A stretch of DNA of 64,000 nucleotides from an uncultured Sphingomonas sp. (GCF_913777625.1 NZ_CAJYTI010000010.1:403351-467350), one strand, 5' to 3'. Numbered from the stretch's first letter, positions 51,055 to 60,325 are shown. The notes: generated by a model from the letters alone, not told the origin. Numbers and translations are program-made.

Positions 51055-51386
51055 TCCGGGTTCGGTTCGAGGCGCCCGGCGGCGGTGCGGTGCAGGAGGT
51101 GCGGGCCGCGCCGGGTGCCCGGCTGCTCGAGGTTGCACAGAATGCGGGGCAACCGCTGGAGGGCACCTGCGAGGGGCAGATGGCGTGCTCGACCTGCCAT
51201 GTGATCGTCGCAGCGGAGGACTTCGCCAGGCTGGCCCCCGCCAGCGAGGACGAGGAAGACATGCTGGACCTCGCCATGGGCGCGGTGCGCACCAGCCGGC
51301 TTGCCTGTCAGATCGTGCTGACCGACGCGCTCGACGGACTCACGGTTCGCATGCCCTCGGCGCACCGGGACATGCAGGGCCGGTGA
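51051..51386 (+). CDS. 2Fe-2S adrenodoxin-type ferredoxin
   Basis: 111 residues. Cluster ligands CEGQMACSTCH and a later LACQIVLTD give the C-x5-C-x2-C...C pattern of Isc-type ferredoxins that feed electrons to cluster assembly. Overlaps the desulfurase stop as ATGA. Confidence 0.93.
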   Translation: MIRVRFEAPGGGAVQEVRAAPGARLLEVAQNAGQPLEGTCEGQMACSTCHVIVAAEDFARLAPASEDEEDMLDLAMGAVRTSRLACQIVLTDALDGLTVRMPSAHRDMQGR

Positions 51387-51389
51387 GCC

Positions 51390-51587
51390 CTACCAATGGC
51401 AGCGGGGATCGCGGTCGTTCAGCTTGGCGAGCAGCACCGCCATGTCCTGCGGTAGCCCGAAATCGCGGGCATAGGCATTGGCCAGCGCACGGCCGATACC
51501 GTCCCCGGCACGCGGCGCCTCGATGCGATAGGGAGTCGCTGCGCTTGCCTCTTGGGCTTGGGAGGGTGCCGTCTGAACCACGGCCAC
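51390..51587 (-). CDS. small uncharacterised protein
   Basis: 65 residues, GTG start. N-terminal MAVVQTAPSQAQEASAA then EAPRAGDGIGRALANAYARD and LPQDMAVLLAKLND. Convergent with the ferredoxin gene and divergent from glnE. No family recognised. Confidence 0.6.
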   Translation of the reverse strand: MAVVQTAPSQAQEASAATPYRIEAPRAGDGIGRALANAYARDFGLPQDMAVLLAKLNDRDPRCHW

Positions 51588-51670
51588 AAAACGGTCATGT
51601 ACCGCATTCGTTGCTTGAAGATGACACCGTTCGCCGCAGCAATGCGGTTTTTGAACGTTAAGGATTGCCC

Positions 51671-54346
51671 GTGACTTCTCTCGACCTTGCTGACACCCTG
51701 GCGCGCATTGCCCAACATTCGCCGTTCCTGGGCCTCGTGCTCGGGCGCGAAACGGACATTGCCGAGGATCCCGCTGCGGCGCTGGCCGACCCGATCGGGG
51801 TGGCGGCGGCCCCCACCCTGGAGATGCCGGTACCGCAGGCGCTGCGCGTCCAGCGGCGACGGCTGGCGCTGATCGCCGCGATCGGCGACCTTTCCGGCGC
51901 GTACGACTTCGAGCGGACGACCCGGCTGCTCAGCGATTTCGCCGATACGGCGCTGGACTGCGCCATTCGTGCGGCGATCCGCGAGCGCACGCCCGATGCC
52001 GAGCCCCGCGGGTTCGCCGCGATCGCACTTGGCAAGCAGGGGAGCCGCGAGCTCAACTATTCGTCGGACATCGATCCCATCCTGATCTTCGATCCCGCCA
52101 CGCTGCCGGTGAAGCCGCGCGAGGTGCCCGAGGAAGCGGCGGTGCGGATCGGCCGGCGGGTGCTGGAGATCCTCCAGGCCCGCGACGGCGACGGTTATGT
52201 GCTGCGCGTCGACCTGCGGCTGCGGCCCTCGCCGGAGGTGACGCCAATCGCGCTGCCGGTGGAGGCGGCGATCAGCTATTACGAGAGCCAGGCGCTGCCC
52301 TGGGAGCGCGCCGCCTTCATCCGTGCGCGTGCTGCCGGCGGCGACGTGGTGCTGGGGCAGCGCTTTCTCGATGCGATCCGGCCGTTCGTGTGGCGCCGTG
52401 CGCTCGATTACGGCACGATCCGCGAGATCCAGGAAATCTCCCGCCGCATCCGCGACCATCATCACCAGGGCCAGCGCTTCGGGCCAGGCTATGATCTGAA
52501 GCGGGGCAGGGGCGGCATTCGCGAGGTGGAGTTCTTCGCGCAGATCCACCAGCTGATCCATGGTGGCCGCGACCTGGCGCTGCGGGTGCCCGCCACCCGC
52601 GACGCGCTGGCGGCGCTGGCGGCGGCAGGGCGGATCGACGCGGACGCGGCAAAGGCGCTGGACGACGCCTATGTTCTGCTCCGTACGATCGAGCATCGGC
52701 TGCAGATGATCGACGATCGCCAGACGCACACGCTGCCGGGCGACCCCGCCGCGCTCGATCATGTCGCACGATTGCACGGGGTGGAAGACGGTGCCGCGCT
52801 GGTCGCGCTGCTCCAGCCGCATGTCGAGCGGGTCGGGCGGATCTACGACGCGCTGGCAGAAGGCTCCGGCAGCGGCCTGCCCACCGATCCGGACCTGCTC
52901 GGCGAGCGGCTGGCGGAGGCAGGCTTTCCCGATGCAGGTATCGCTCGTCGCGTCGTGGAGGGCTGGCGGGGCGCGACCTATCCGGCGCTGCGCAGTCCTG
53001 CGGCGCAGAGCGCGCTGGAGGCGGTGCTGCCGACGCTGATGACCGGGTTCGGCGGCGCACCCGATCCGCAGCACGCGATCACCCGGTTCGACGCGATGCT
53101 CAAGCGGCTGCCGAGCGCGGTCAACATCTTCCGGCTGCTCGAAGCGCAGCCGGCGCTCACCCGGCTGCTCAGCGCGATCCTCAGCCACGCGCCGACGCTG
53201 GCCGAACAGCTCGGGCGGCGTGCGGAACTGCTCGACGGGCTGATCGATGCGAGCGCATTGGCGCCGGTGGGCGATGTGCCCGCGCTGATGGCGGCGATGG
53301 CGGCCGAGGAGCGCGGCACCGACTATCAGTGGCGGCTCGAACATGTCCGGCGGCTGGTCAACGAGAAGCGGTTCGCGCTGGGCGTGCAGATCGTCGCGGG
53401 GGCAAGCGACCCGCTCGACGTCTCCGCGGGCTATGCGCGCGTCGCCGAAGCGGCGATCGAGGTGCTGGCCGCCGCCACGGTCGAGGAGTTCGCGGCGCAG
53501 CACGGCCATGTGCCGGGCAGCGAGCTGGTCATCCTGGCGCTCGGGCGGATGGGCGGCGGCGCGCTCACCCATGCCTCGGACCTCGACCTGATCTACCTGT
53601 TCACCGGTGACTATGCGGCAGAGTCGGATGGGCGACGGCCGCTGGGCGCGGTCACCTATTACAACCGCCTGGCGCAGCGGGTGACGGCGGCGCTCTCGGT
53701 GCCCACGGCGGCGGGGCCGCTCTACGAGGTCGACACGCGCCTGCGGCCCTCGGGGACGCAGGGGCCGCTGTCCGTCTCGCTGGAGGGGTTCGCCAGCTAT
53801 CAGGAAAAGGACGCCTGGACCTGGGAGCATATGGCGCTCACCCGGGCGCGGCCGGTGTTCGGCTCCGGCCAAGCCCGCGCGCAGGTGCAGGCGATCATCG
53901 ACAGGGTGCTCAACGGCGCCCGGCCCGAGCGCGACATCCTCGCCGACGCGGCCAAGATGCGTGCCGACATGGCCGCACACAAGCCGCCGGCGGGGCCGCT
54001 CGACGCCAAGCTGCTCGACGGCGGGCTGGTCGATCTGGAATTTGCGGTGCACGTTCAGCAACTCTGCCAGCGCACCGGCTTCGATCCGCGCCTTGGCCGC
54101 GCGATCGATGCGCTGGTGGGGCAGGGGCTGATGCCGCCGGCGCTTCGAGACGCGCACGACTTTCTCACCCGGCTGCTGGTGACGCTGCGGCTGGTCGCGC
54201 CCGACGCCCAGCCGCCGGGCGAGCGCACCCGCGCGCTGATTGCCCGCGCGCTCGGCCTGCCCGATTGGGAAGCGGTGGTTGCGACGCTCGACGCAACGCG
54301 GCAGGAGGTGCGCCAATGCTGGGCCGACATCCAGGCCCGTAGCTGA
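51671..54346 (+). CDS. glnE: glutamine synthetase adenylyltransferase / adenylyl-removing enzyme
   Basis: 891 residues with two nucleotidyltransferase modules: the removing module with GKQGSRELNYSSDIDPILIF and the adenylylating module with GRMGGGALTHASDLDLIYLF, each followed by its GlnD-like helical domain. It controls glutamine synthetase activity in response to nitrogen status. GTG 51671 with AAGGA upstream is preferred to TTG 51665. Confidence 0.95.
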   Translation: MTSLDLADTLARIAQHSPFLGLVLGRETDIAEDPAAALADPIGVAAAPTLEMPVPQALRVQRRRLALIAAIGDLSGAYDFERTTRLLSDFADTALDCAIRAAIRERTPDAEPRGFAAIALGKQGSRELNYSSDIDPILIFDPATLPVKPREVPEEAAVRIGRRVLEILQARDGDGYVLRVDLRLRPSPEVTPIALPVEAAISYYESQALPWERAAFIRARAAGGDVVLGQRFLDAIRPFVWRRALDYGTIREIQEISRRIRDHHHQGQRFGPGYDLKRGRGGIREVEFFAQIHQLIHGGRDLALRVPATRDALAALAAAGRIDADAAKALDDAYVLLRTIEHRLQMIDDRQTHTLPGDPAALDHVARLHGVEDGAALVALLQPHVERVGRIYDALAEGSGSGLPTDPDLLGERLAEAGFPDAGIARRVVEGWRGATYPALRSPAAQSALEAVLPTLMTGFGGAPDPQHAITRFDAMLKRLPSAVNIFRLLEAQPALTRLLSAILSHAPTLAEQLGRRAELLDGLIDASALAPVGDVPALMAAMAAEERGTDYQWRLEHVRRLVNEKRFALGVQIVAGASDPLDVSAGYARVAEAAIEVLAAATVEEFAAQHGHVPGSELVILALGRMGGGALTHASDLDLIYLFTGDYAAESDGRRPLGAVTYYNRLAQRVTAALSVPTAAGPLYEVDTRLRPSGTQGPLSVSLEGFASYQEKDAWTWEHMALTRARPVFGSGQARAQVQAIIDRVLNGARPERDILADAAKMRADMAAHKPPAGPLDAKLLDGGLVDLEFAVHVQQLCQRTGFDPRLGRAIDALVGQGLMPPALRDAHDFLTRLLVTLRLVAPDAQPPGERTRALIARALGLPDWEAVVATLDATRQEVRQCWADIQARS

Positions 54347-54359
54347 CGGAGACCAGGCA

Positions 54360-54830
54360 ATGAGCATCGAGCAGGGCGACGCGCTCCCCAAGGGCGCACT
54401 GGTGGCGGCGGACGGCAGCGCGATCGCGCTTCCCGAGTGGGGCGCAGGCGCGCCGTTCGTCCTGTATTTCTACCCCAAGGACGACACGTCGGGCTGCACG
54501 CGCGAAGCGCAGGACTTCACGGAGCTGATGCCGGAATTCACCGCGCTCGGCGTGAAGCTGCTCGGCATCTCGAAGGACCCGCCCGCCAAGCACCAGAAGT
54601 TCACCGCCAAGTACGACCTCGCCGTGCCGCTCGCCACCGACGAGGACGGCGCGCTGATGGAGGCGCTGGGCGTGTGGGTCGAGAAGTCGATGTACGGGAA
54701 GAAATATATGGGCATCGAGCGCTCGACCTTCCTGTTCGATGCGTCGGGCACGCTGGTCCGCGCCTGGCGGAAGGTGAAGGTGCCCGGCCATGCCGCCGAG
54801 GTGCTGGACGCGGCAAAGGCGCTGGGGTGA
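54360..54830 (+). CDS. bcp: thiol peroxidase Bcp-type peroxiredoxin
   Basis: 156 residues. Peroxidatic Cys46 in DDTSGCTREAQDF; the usual resolving Cys five residues later is Gln51, so this is a one-cysteine type. It reduces peroxides with a thiol donor in the cytoplasm. Overlaps the next gene by GTGA. Confidence 0.92.
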   Translation: MSIEQGDALPKGALVAADGSAIALPEWGAGAPFVLYFYPKDDTSGCTREAQDFTELMPEFTALGVKLLGISKDPPAKHQKFTAKYDLAVPLATDEDGALMEALGVWVEKSMYGKKYMGIERSTFLFDASGTLVRAWRKVKVPGHAAEVLDAAKALG

Positions 54831-55630
54831 GCGAACGGCGCAGCGTTGCGGCGGCGGTCCGGGCGGTGCTCGACGCCGCCGACCCGACCGAGAAGGTGAT
54901 GGCGGCGCGGGCGGCGGCGCGCGACTGGCGGCTCGGGCGGCTCAACTTCCGCTTCGACGTGGCGATGCCCGATCGGCCGGCGCGCCCCGCAGCGCCCGAA
55001 CTGCTGCCGCCCAACCGCATGCCCAAGCGTGGCCGCGGCGGATCGGAGCGCGGGCGGATCGCGCTGATCCACGCGCTCGCGCATATCGAATTCGTGGCGA
55101 TCGACCTTGCATTCGATCTGGTCGGCCGCTTCGGCGCGCAGTTTCCCACCGGTTTCACCGATGACTGGATGCGCGTCGGGGCGGACGAGGCGATGCACTT
55201 CGCGCTGCTCGACCGACGGCTGCGCAGCCTCGGCAGCCACTATGGCGCGCTGCCGGCGCATGATGGCCTGTGGGATGCGGCGACGGAGACGGCGCATGAT
55301 GCCAAGGCGCGTCTGGCGATCGTTCCGATGGTGCTGGAAGCGCGCGGGCTGGACGTGACGCCCGCGACGATCGAGCGGTTCGACGCGGCCGGCGATACCG
55401 TCACCGCGAAGATCCTGACACGGATCGTCAACGATGAAGTGCGCCATGTACGGGCCGGTACGGAGTGGTTCGAATCCGCCTGTGCTGCGGCTCGTTGCGT
55501 TCCGGAAACGACTTGGCAAGACCTGGTCCGTACCCATTTCAGGGGTGCCATTAAGCCGCCGTTCAACGACTCGGCGCGCGACTCAGCCGGTTTGACGCGT
55601 GCGTACTACCAAGCGCTTGCCGACGGCTGA
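54827..55630 (+). CDS. DUF455 ferritin-fold protein
   Basis: 267 residues. Diiron-type ligands are suggested by ALAHIEFVAIDLAFDL, GADEAMHFALL and NDEVRHVRAGTEWFE, as in MiaE-like ferritin-fold enzymes. GTG start overlapping bcp. Substrate unknown; pairing with a peroxiredoxin suggests an oxidative role but is only positional. Confidence 0.82.
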   Translation: MSERRSVAAAVRAVLDAADPTEKVMAARAAARDWRLGRLNFRFDVAMPDRPARPAAPELLPPNRMPKRGRGGSERGRIALIHALAHIEFVAIDLAFDLVGRFGAQFPTGFTDDWMRVGADEAMHFALLDRRLRSLGSHYGALPAHDGLWDAATETAHDAKARLAIVPMVLEARGLDVTPATIERFDAAGDTVTAKILTRIVNDEVRHVRAGTEWFESACAAARCVPETTWQDLVRTHFRGAIKPPFNDSARDSAGLTRAYYQALADG

Positions 55631-55754
55631 TTATCCTCCAAAAGAGTCTCCAAGCGAGACGGAGAGGACAGGGGCTGACCCTTCGCCACGCATCATCCTG
55701 AAGCTGCGCGCCGGGTCGCTACGGTGTTGGCTTCCATGAATTTGCCGGGGACTC

Positions 55755-56924
55755 ATGGCCGTACCGTCCGAACGCAAGAATGATGACTTTGCGCACAAGT
55801 TCCGGGAGTTCTTCACCACGCGGGATGTGATCCTCCACGAAGGCGGCAAGCTGCGCCGCTTCAGCGTGGGGGGCCGTTCGCAGCTGCTGTTCGCCAGCGC
55901 CGCGGTGACGACCGTGTTGTTCTCCGGCTATGGCGTGTCGCAGGCGATGGCCGGCGCGATCGCCTATACCGCGCCGGTGGCGGGCTCGCCCGAGGCGCAG
56001 GTCGCCGCGATGCGCGCCGAGGTTGCCCGCATGCGCGCCGAAGTGGCCGCCGCCAAGGATGCCGCCAAGCTGCAGGCCGCCAAGATCGAGCAGCGCCAGG
56101 CGGTGCTGAACGCGGTCGTCTCCGGCAAGGCCGATCGCTCGGTGCTCGAAGCCGATCTCCAGGCCGTGCCGCAGAAGACCAGCGCGCTGTCCGACGAAAT
56201 CGCCGCGCCGCTGAAGAAGGTGGAGGCGCGCCAGGTCGCGCTTGCCGCGAAGGCGCGGAAGGTCGGCGAGGTGCGGGTGCGCCAGGCTGCCGCTCGTCTC
56301 CAGCATCTCGGCCTCGCGCCGCAGCGCTTCGCCAAGGTCACCGTCGCGATGGGCGGCCCCTATGAGCCGGTGAGCGATGACGACGCGACCACCGCCGTGA
56401 CCGCGGATGCGGATGCGCAGTTCCGGTCGCTGTTCGAGACCTGGAAGAAGCTCGACTCGATCGAGTCCGCGTCGATCTCGATCCCGTCGATGCAGCCGGT
56501 GCAGCATGTCAGCTTCACCTCGCACTTCGGCGTCCGCTCGGATCCGTTCCGCGGTACCGCTGCGATGCATGCCGGCGTCGACATCCCCGGCCAGATGGGC
56601 ACCCCGATCTACGCCACCGCCGACGGCGTCGTCTCGCATGCCGGTCGCCAGGGCGGCTATGGCAACCTCGTCGAGATCAACCATGGCCGCGGTCTCGAAA
56701 CCCGCTATGGTCATCTGTCGAAGATCCTCGTCGCCGACAATACCCGCGTGCGCCGGGGCCAGATCATCGGCTTGATGGGGTCGACCGGCCGTTCGACCGG
56801 CACGCACCTCCATTATGAAGTCCGCCTCGACGGGCACGCGATCAATCCGATCCCCTTCATCCAGTCGGGCGAATATATCGCGCAGGCGCCGGTGACCGGC
56901 GGCGGCGTCGGCGGTCCGCGCTGA
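55755..56924 (+). CDS. M23-family peptidoglycan endopeptidase
   Basis: 389 residues: cytoplasmic N-terminus, one membrane anchor (about 45-70), a long coiled-coil (about 75-170), then a LytM domain with HAGVDIPGQMG, RYGHLSK and THLHYEVRLDG carrying the zinc ligands. It may cut cross-links or act as an activator of amidases. Confidence 0.92.
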   Translation: MAVPSERKNDDFAHKFREFFTTRDVILHEGGKLRRFSVGGRSQLLFASAAVTTVLFSGYGVSQAMAGAIAYTAPVAGSPEAQVAAMRAEVARMRAEVAAAKDAAKLQAAKIEQRQAVLNAVVSGKADRSVLEADLQAVPQKTSALSDEIAAPLKKVEARQVALAAKARKVGEVRVRQAAARLQHLGLAPQRFAKVTVAMGGPYEPVSDDDATTAVTADADAQFRSLFETWKKLDSIESASISIPSMQPVQHVSFTSHFGVRSDPFRGTAAMHAGVDIPGQMGTPIYATADGVVSHAGRQGGYGNLVEINHGRGLETRYGHLSKILVADNTRVRRGQIIGLMGSTGRSTGTHLHYEVRLDGHAINPIPFIQSGEYIAQAPVTGGGVGGPR

Positions 56925-56973
56925 GCCTTTCCCCGCATTGCCGGACGGGCGCCGGCGCATTATCTCGGCGCCC

Positions 56974-57318
56974 ATGACGACGATCCTTGAGCAGCCCACC
57001 ATCGCGCTGACGCCCGCCGCAGCGGCGCGCGTCGCGGTGATCGCCACCAAACAGGCCAAGCCTGCGATCCTGCGGCTGTCGGTGGAAGGCGGCGGCTGTT
57101 CGGGGTTCCAGTATCGCTTCGGCCTCGCGGAAACGGTGGAAGCCGACGACGCGATCGCGGAAGTCGACGGGGTGCGACTGGTCGTGGATCCGGTCAGCCT
57201 GGATCTGGTGCGCGGCGCGCAGGTCGATTTCATCGACAATCTCGGCGGCGCGCATTTCGCGGTCACCAATCCCAATGCGGCATCCGGTTGCGGCTGCGGC
57301 ACCAGCTTCTCGATCTGA
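56974..57318 (+). CDS. erpA: iron-sulfur cluster insertion protein ErpA-like
   Basis: 114 residues of the A-type carrier family. Three Cys in GGGCSGFQYRF and SGCGCGTSFSI. It hands 4Fe-4S clusters to targets. IscA/SufA cannot be excluded. ATG 56974 is chosen over the open frame from 56938. Confidence 0.9.
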   Translation: MTTILEQPTIALTPAAAARVAVIATKQAKPAILRLSVEGGGCSGFQYRFGLAETVEADDAIAEVDGVRLVVDPVSLDLVRGAQVDFIDNLGGAHFAVTNPNAASGCGCGTSFSI

Positions 57319-57328
57319 GCGCAAACCG

Positions 57329-58099
57329 TTGAAAATCGTCAGCTACAACGTCAACGGCATCAAGGCCCGCCTCGAGCGCCTCGTCGAGTATCTCACCGAA
57401 CAGCAGCCTGACATCGTCTGCCTGCAGGAGCTGAAGAGCTCCGACGACACGCTGCCCATCGCCGCGATCGAGGCCGCCGGATACGGCGCGGTGTGGCACG
57501 GCCAGAAGGGCTTCAACGGCGTCGCCATCCTCGCCAGGGGGCAGCAGCCGATCGAGCGCCAGCGCGGCCTTGCCGGCGATCCCGAGGATGCGCACAGCCG
57601 CTATATCGAGGCCGAGGTTGGCGACCTGGTCGTCGGTGGGCTGTACCTGCCCAACGGCAATCCGCAGCCGGGGCCGAAGTTCGACTACAAGCTCCGCTGG
57701 ATGGACCGGCTCTACGATCGCGCGGCGGAACTGCTCGCCGAAGAGCGACCGGCGATCCTCGCTGGCGACTTCAACGTCATTCCGAACGACGACGACACCT
57801 TCTCGGTCCGCGCCATGGCCGAGGATGCGCTGATGCAGCCGGAATCGCGCGCGCGCTACCGCCAGCTGCTGGCACAGGGCTGGACCGACGCGCTGCGCAC
57901 CCGCTTCCCCAAGGGCGGCGTGTGGACCTTCTGGGACTATCAGGCGGGTGCCTGGCAGCGCGACGCGGGCTTCCGCATCGACCATCTGCTGCTCAGCCCG
58001 CAGGCCGCCGATCGCTTCACCGGCGCCGGCGTCGACAAGGACTATCGCGGCCGCGAAAAGGCCAGCGATCACGCGCCTACCTGGGTGACGCTGCGCTGA
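57329..58099 (+). CDS. xthA: exodeoxyribonuclease III
   Basis: 256-residue AP endonuclease/3'-exonuclease. MKIVSYNVNGIKARLERLVE, CLQELKSSDD, AGDFNVIP and the final KASDHAPTW are the family motifs with metal and catalytic residues. TTG 57329 is the start, directly after erpA; there is no in-frame ATG close by that fits. Confidence 0.95.
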   Translation: MKIVSYNVNGIKARLERLVEYLTEQQPDIVCLQELKSSDDTLPIAAIEAAGYGAVWHGQKGFNGVAILARGQQPIERQRGLAGDPEDAHSRYIEAEVGDLVVGGLYLPNGNPQPGPKFDYKLRWMDRLYDRAAELLAEERPAILAGDFNVIPNDDDTFSVRAMAEDALMQPESRARYRQLLAQGWTDALRTRFPKGGVWTFWDYQAGAWQRDAGFRIDHLLLSPQAADRFTGAGVDKDYRGREKASDHAPTWVTLR

Positions 58100-58151
58100 C
58101 CGCGCGGCGCCTCCGTCCCATTTCCGTAACATGGTGTGATAGCCGGTAATC

Positions 58152-58170
58152 TGCGCCAACTCCTGGCGCA
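58152..58170 (+). terminator. hairpin after xthA
   Basis: TGCGCCA and TGGCGCA pair perfectly around a 5-base loop, 50 bases past the xthA stop. Only a weak T-rich tail follows, so it may terminate xthA inefficiently. Confidence 0.45.
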
Positions 58171-58243
58171 AATTGCTGTGTTGTGGCACTATGACACTTG
58201 AGTGAATTTAGCTAAGAGATTGAAAATAAACGATAGATGAAAC

Positions 58244-58259
58244 TGGCACGGCTTCTGCA
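58244..58259 (+). promoter_or_regulatory. sigma-54-type promoter of the two small exported proteins
   Basis: TGGCACGGCTTCTGCA: GG and GC are 10 bases apart and the -24 half is a perfect TGGCACG. Nearly the same core heads the psp operon. It lies 62 bases before the ATG at 58321. A possible activator site, GTGT with ACAC, lies upstream near 58178-58196. Confidence 0.78.
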
Positions 58260-58320
58260 ATGAACGAGGCACCGGCGAAAACGAAGGAGCGTCGGACCTC
58301 GCAAGAGACTGGAGCCTGAC

Positions 58321-58602
58321 ATGACCACGTATCGCACTCGCAACTTTCTCGGCCTCGTGCCCGCTGCCGCGCTGCTCGTCACCACGCTCGCCGCAGCGGC
58401 CCCGGCCCAGGCCGCCCGCGATCCCGAACCCACGCCGGCCCCCGCCGCGATGAAGAAGGATATCCGCCTGCTCAACCGCACGGCGCGCGGCCTGATCTGG
58501 TGCGTCGAGCGCAAGGCCGCCGACAGCGGCAAGAAGATCAAGCAGTGCAAGACGCGCGAGACCTGGATCCGCGAAGGCGCGGACCCCTTCGGCGAGTATT
58601 GA
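58321..58602 (+). CDS. small exported protein (first of two paralogues)
   Basis: 93 residues with a signal peptide (ends APAQAA). The mature part ends with CVERKAADSGKKIKQCKTRE then TWIREGADPFGEY. Two Cys are 16 residues apart. The C-terminal block matches that of the gene at 58696 (CKTRAEWIRTTGIDP). Periplasmic; function unknown. Confidence 0.85.
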   Translation: MTTYRTRNFLGLVPAAALLVTTLAAAAPAQAARDPEPTPAPAAMKKDIRLLNRTARGLIWCVERKAADSGKKIKQCKTRETWIREGADPFGEY

Positions 58603-58695
58603 TCGCCACCCCGACCGACATCGCAAGCTGAAGCAACAACCACCGCATCGCGTGCGGCGGAACGTCCCCGCACGCCCGTTTCTCAGGAGGAAAGC

Positions 58696-58980
58696 ATGAC
58701 CAAGTTCACCACCACCGCCCGTACCGGCGCCATCCTGTTCGGCGCCTGCGCGCTCCTTGCCGGCAGCATTGCCCCCGCCAGTGCCGCGACCCGCGCGTTC
58801 GAGAACGACAAGAAGCAGGAGCTGCCGCAAGCGGCAAAGGCGACGACGCAGAAGATCTGCGTGGAGGCATATGAAACCACCGGCTCGCGCATCCCGCACC
58901 GGCGCGAGTGCAAGACCCGGGCGGAGTGGATCCGCACCACGGGGATCGATCCGCTGACCGACAACCTCGTCGAGCGTTGA
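58696..58980 (+). CDS. small exported protein (second of two paralogues)
   Basis: 94 residues with a signal peptide (ends APASAA) and strong AGGAGGAAAG before the start. The mature part has CVEAYETTGSRIPHRRECKT then RAEWIRTTGIDPLTD. Same two-Cys pattern as its neighbour; the paralogues share little else, so the CKTRxxWIRxxxxDP block is probably the functional part. Confidence 0.85.
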   Translation: MTKFTTTARTGAILFGACALLAGSIAPASAATRAFENDKKQELPQAAKATTQKICVEAYETTGSRIPHRRECKTRAEWIRTTGIDPLTDNLVER

Positions 58981-58990
58981 TCGAAGGGGC

Positions 58991-59021
58991 GCGGCAGCGG
59001 GACACCCCCACCCGCTGCCGC
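58991..59021. terminator. convergent terminator hairpin
   Basis: A perfect 11-base-pair GC-rich stem (58991-59001 with 59011-59021, 9-base loop) between the second exported-protein gene and the convergent acetyltransferase-like gene. No U-tract. Confidence 0.6.
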
Positions 59022-59028
59022 AGCCCGT

Positions 59029-60186
59029 TCAGAGGGACTTCTGGTAGATCAGATATTCGCGGTTGATCTTGCTCTCGATCGCATCGGCGATCGCGACCAT
59101 TCCCTGATTGTCTTCGAGGATCCAGCCGATCTCGCCGCGGCTCGCGCCATAGTTCGCCACCGAGGCGCGGCGGATATATTCGATCATCATGAAGGCGAGC
59201 TGGCTCGCCATGCGCGAGCTCTGCAGCCGTTTCACCACGCCCATCAGCGGCACCCGCATCGTCCGCGCCTTGGGCTTGCGCAGCCACAGCAGCAGCTTCG
59301 CCCAGCCGAAGGGGAGCAGCGAACCCTTGAGCGGCTTCAGCGGCTCGTTGAGGTCGGGCAGGGTGACCATGAACGCCACCGGCTCGCCGTCATATTCGGC
59401 GATGCGGATCAGGTCGTTGAACACCAACGGCTTCAGCTTCTTGCCGACATCGTCGATCTCGGGCTGGGTGAGCGGCACGAAGCCCCAATTGTCGCCCCAG
59501 GCATCGTTGAGGATGGCGAGGATGATCGCCGCTTCCTCGGCGAACTTCGACTTGTCCACCTCGCGCACGCGGATGCGGGCATTCTTCTCGCCGGCGGCGA
59601 CGATGCGCTGCACGATCGGCGGGAATTCCTTGCTGATGTCCAGCTCGTAGGTGACGATCTTCTTGGCCGGGCCATAGCCCTGCGCCTCGATCCAGCCCTG
59701 GTAGCGCGCCGGGTGGTGGCCCATCAGCACCGTCGGCGAATGGTCATGGCCCTTCACCAGCAGGCCGGGCTCTTCCCAGATCGACAGGCTGACCGGGCCG
59801 AGTGCCTTGGTCATGCCCTTGGCGCGCAGCCAGTCCTCGGCCTGCTTGATCACCGCGGCGGCGACCTCCGCGTCCTCGGCCTCGAAGAGCCCCCAGAAGC
59901 CGGTGCCCGGGCCGAAGCCCTGTTCGGGCGGCATCTGCAGCGCCAGCGTGTCGATATGCGCCGAGATGCGGCCGACGACCTTGCCCCCGCGCTCGGCGAG
60001 GAACAACTGAGCCTCGGCATGGCTGAACCAGCCATTCTTCTTCGGGCTGATCGTGCTCGCCACTTCGTCGCGCAGCGGCGCGACCCAGTTCGGATCGTCG
60101 CCGTTCAGGCGATAGGCGAGCTCGATGAACGCCTTGGTATCTGCCTTGCCCGAAACGGGCCGGACCTTGAGATCGGCACTAGCCAC
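59029..60186 (-). CDS. GNAT-like acyltransferase-fold protein
   Basis: 385 residues. The N-terminal half contains a GNAT-like core (FLAERGGKVVGRISAHIDTL), the rest is typical of a conserved alphaproteobacterial protein of unknown role. Substrate not known. GTG 60186 with GGGGAA eight bases upstream is preferred over the open frame to 60249. Confidence 0.75.
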   Translation of the reverse strand: MASADLKVRPVSGKADTKAFIELAYRLNGDDPNWVAPLRDEVASTISPKKNGWFSHAEAQLFLAERGGKVVGRISAHIDTLALQMPPEQGFGPGTGFWGLFEAEDAEVAAAVIKQAEDWLRAKGMTKALGPVSLSIWEEPGLLVKGHDHSPTVLMGHHPARYQGWIEAQGYGPAKKIVTYELDISKEFPPIVQRIVAAGEKNARIRVREVDKSKFAEEAAIILAILNDAWGDNWGFVPLTQPEIDDVGKKLKPLVFNDLIRIAEYDGEPVAFMVTLPDLNEPLKPLKGSLLPFGWAKLLLWLRKPKARTMRVPLMGVVKRLQSSRMASQLAFMMIEYIRRASVANYGASRGEIGWILEDNQGMVAIADAIESKINREYLIYQKSL

Positions 60187-60325
60187 GATGGTTCCCCAGA
60201 AATTCTTGATACGGCGCAATGCAGTCTTGCGTCCGAAGGCGCCTGTCAAGCGGCAGGCGTGCAGCGCAGCGCACTGGCCCTTTGGTCGCCCTGTAATGCC
60301 ACCGTATAGCCACTATCTAAGGCCA

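Noticed and set aside
51419..54391. A 990-codon open frame opposite glnE
   Set aside because: Antisense shadow of a recognised enzyme; composition is low in structure.
58656..58677. GGAAC and CGTT between the two exported-protein genes
   Set aside because: The spacer is only 13 bases, outside the 16-17 needed.
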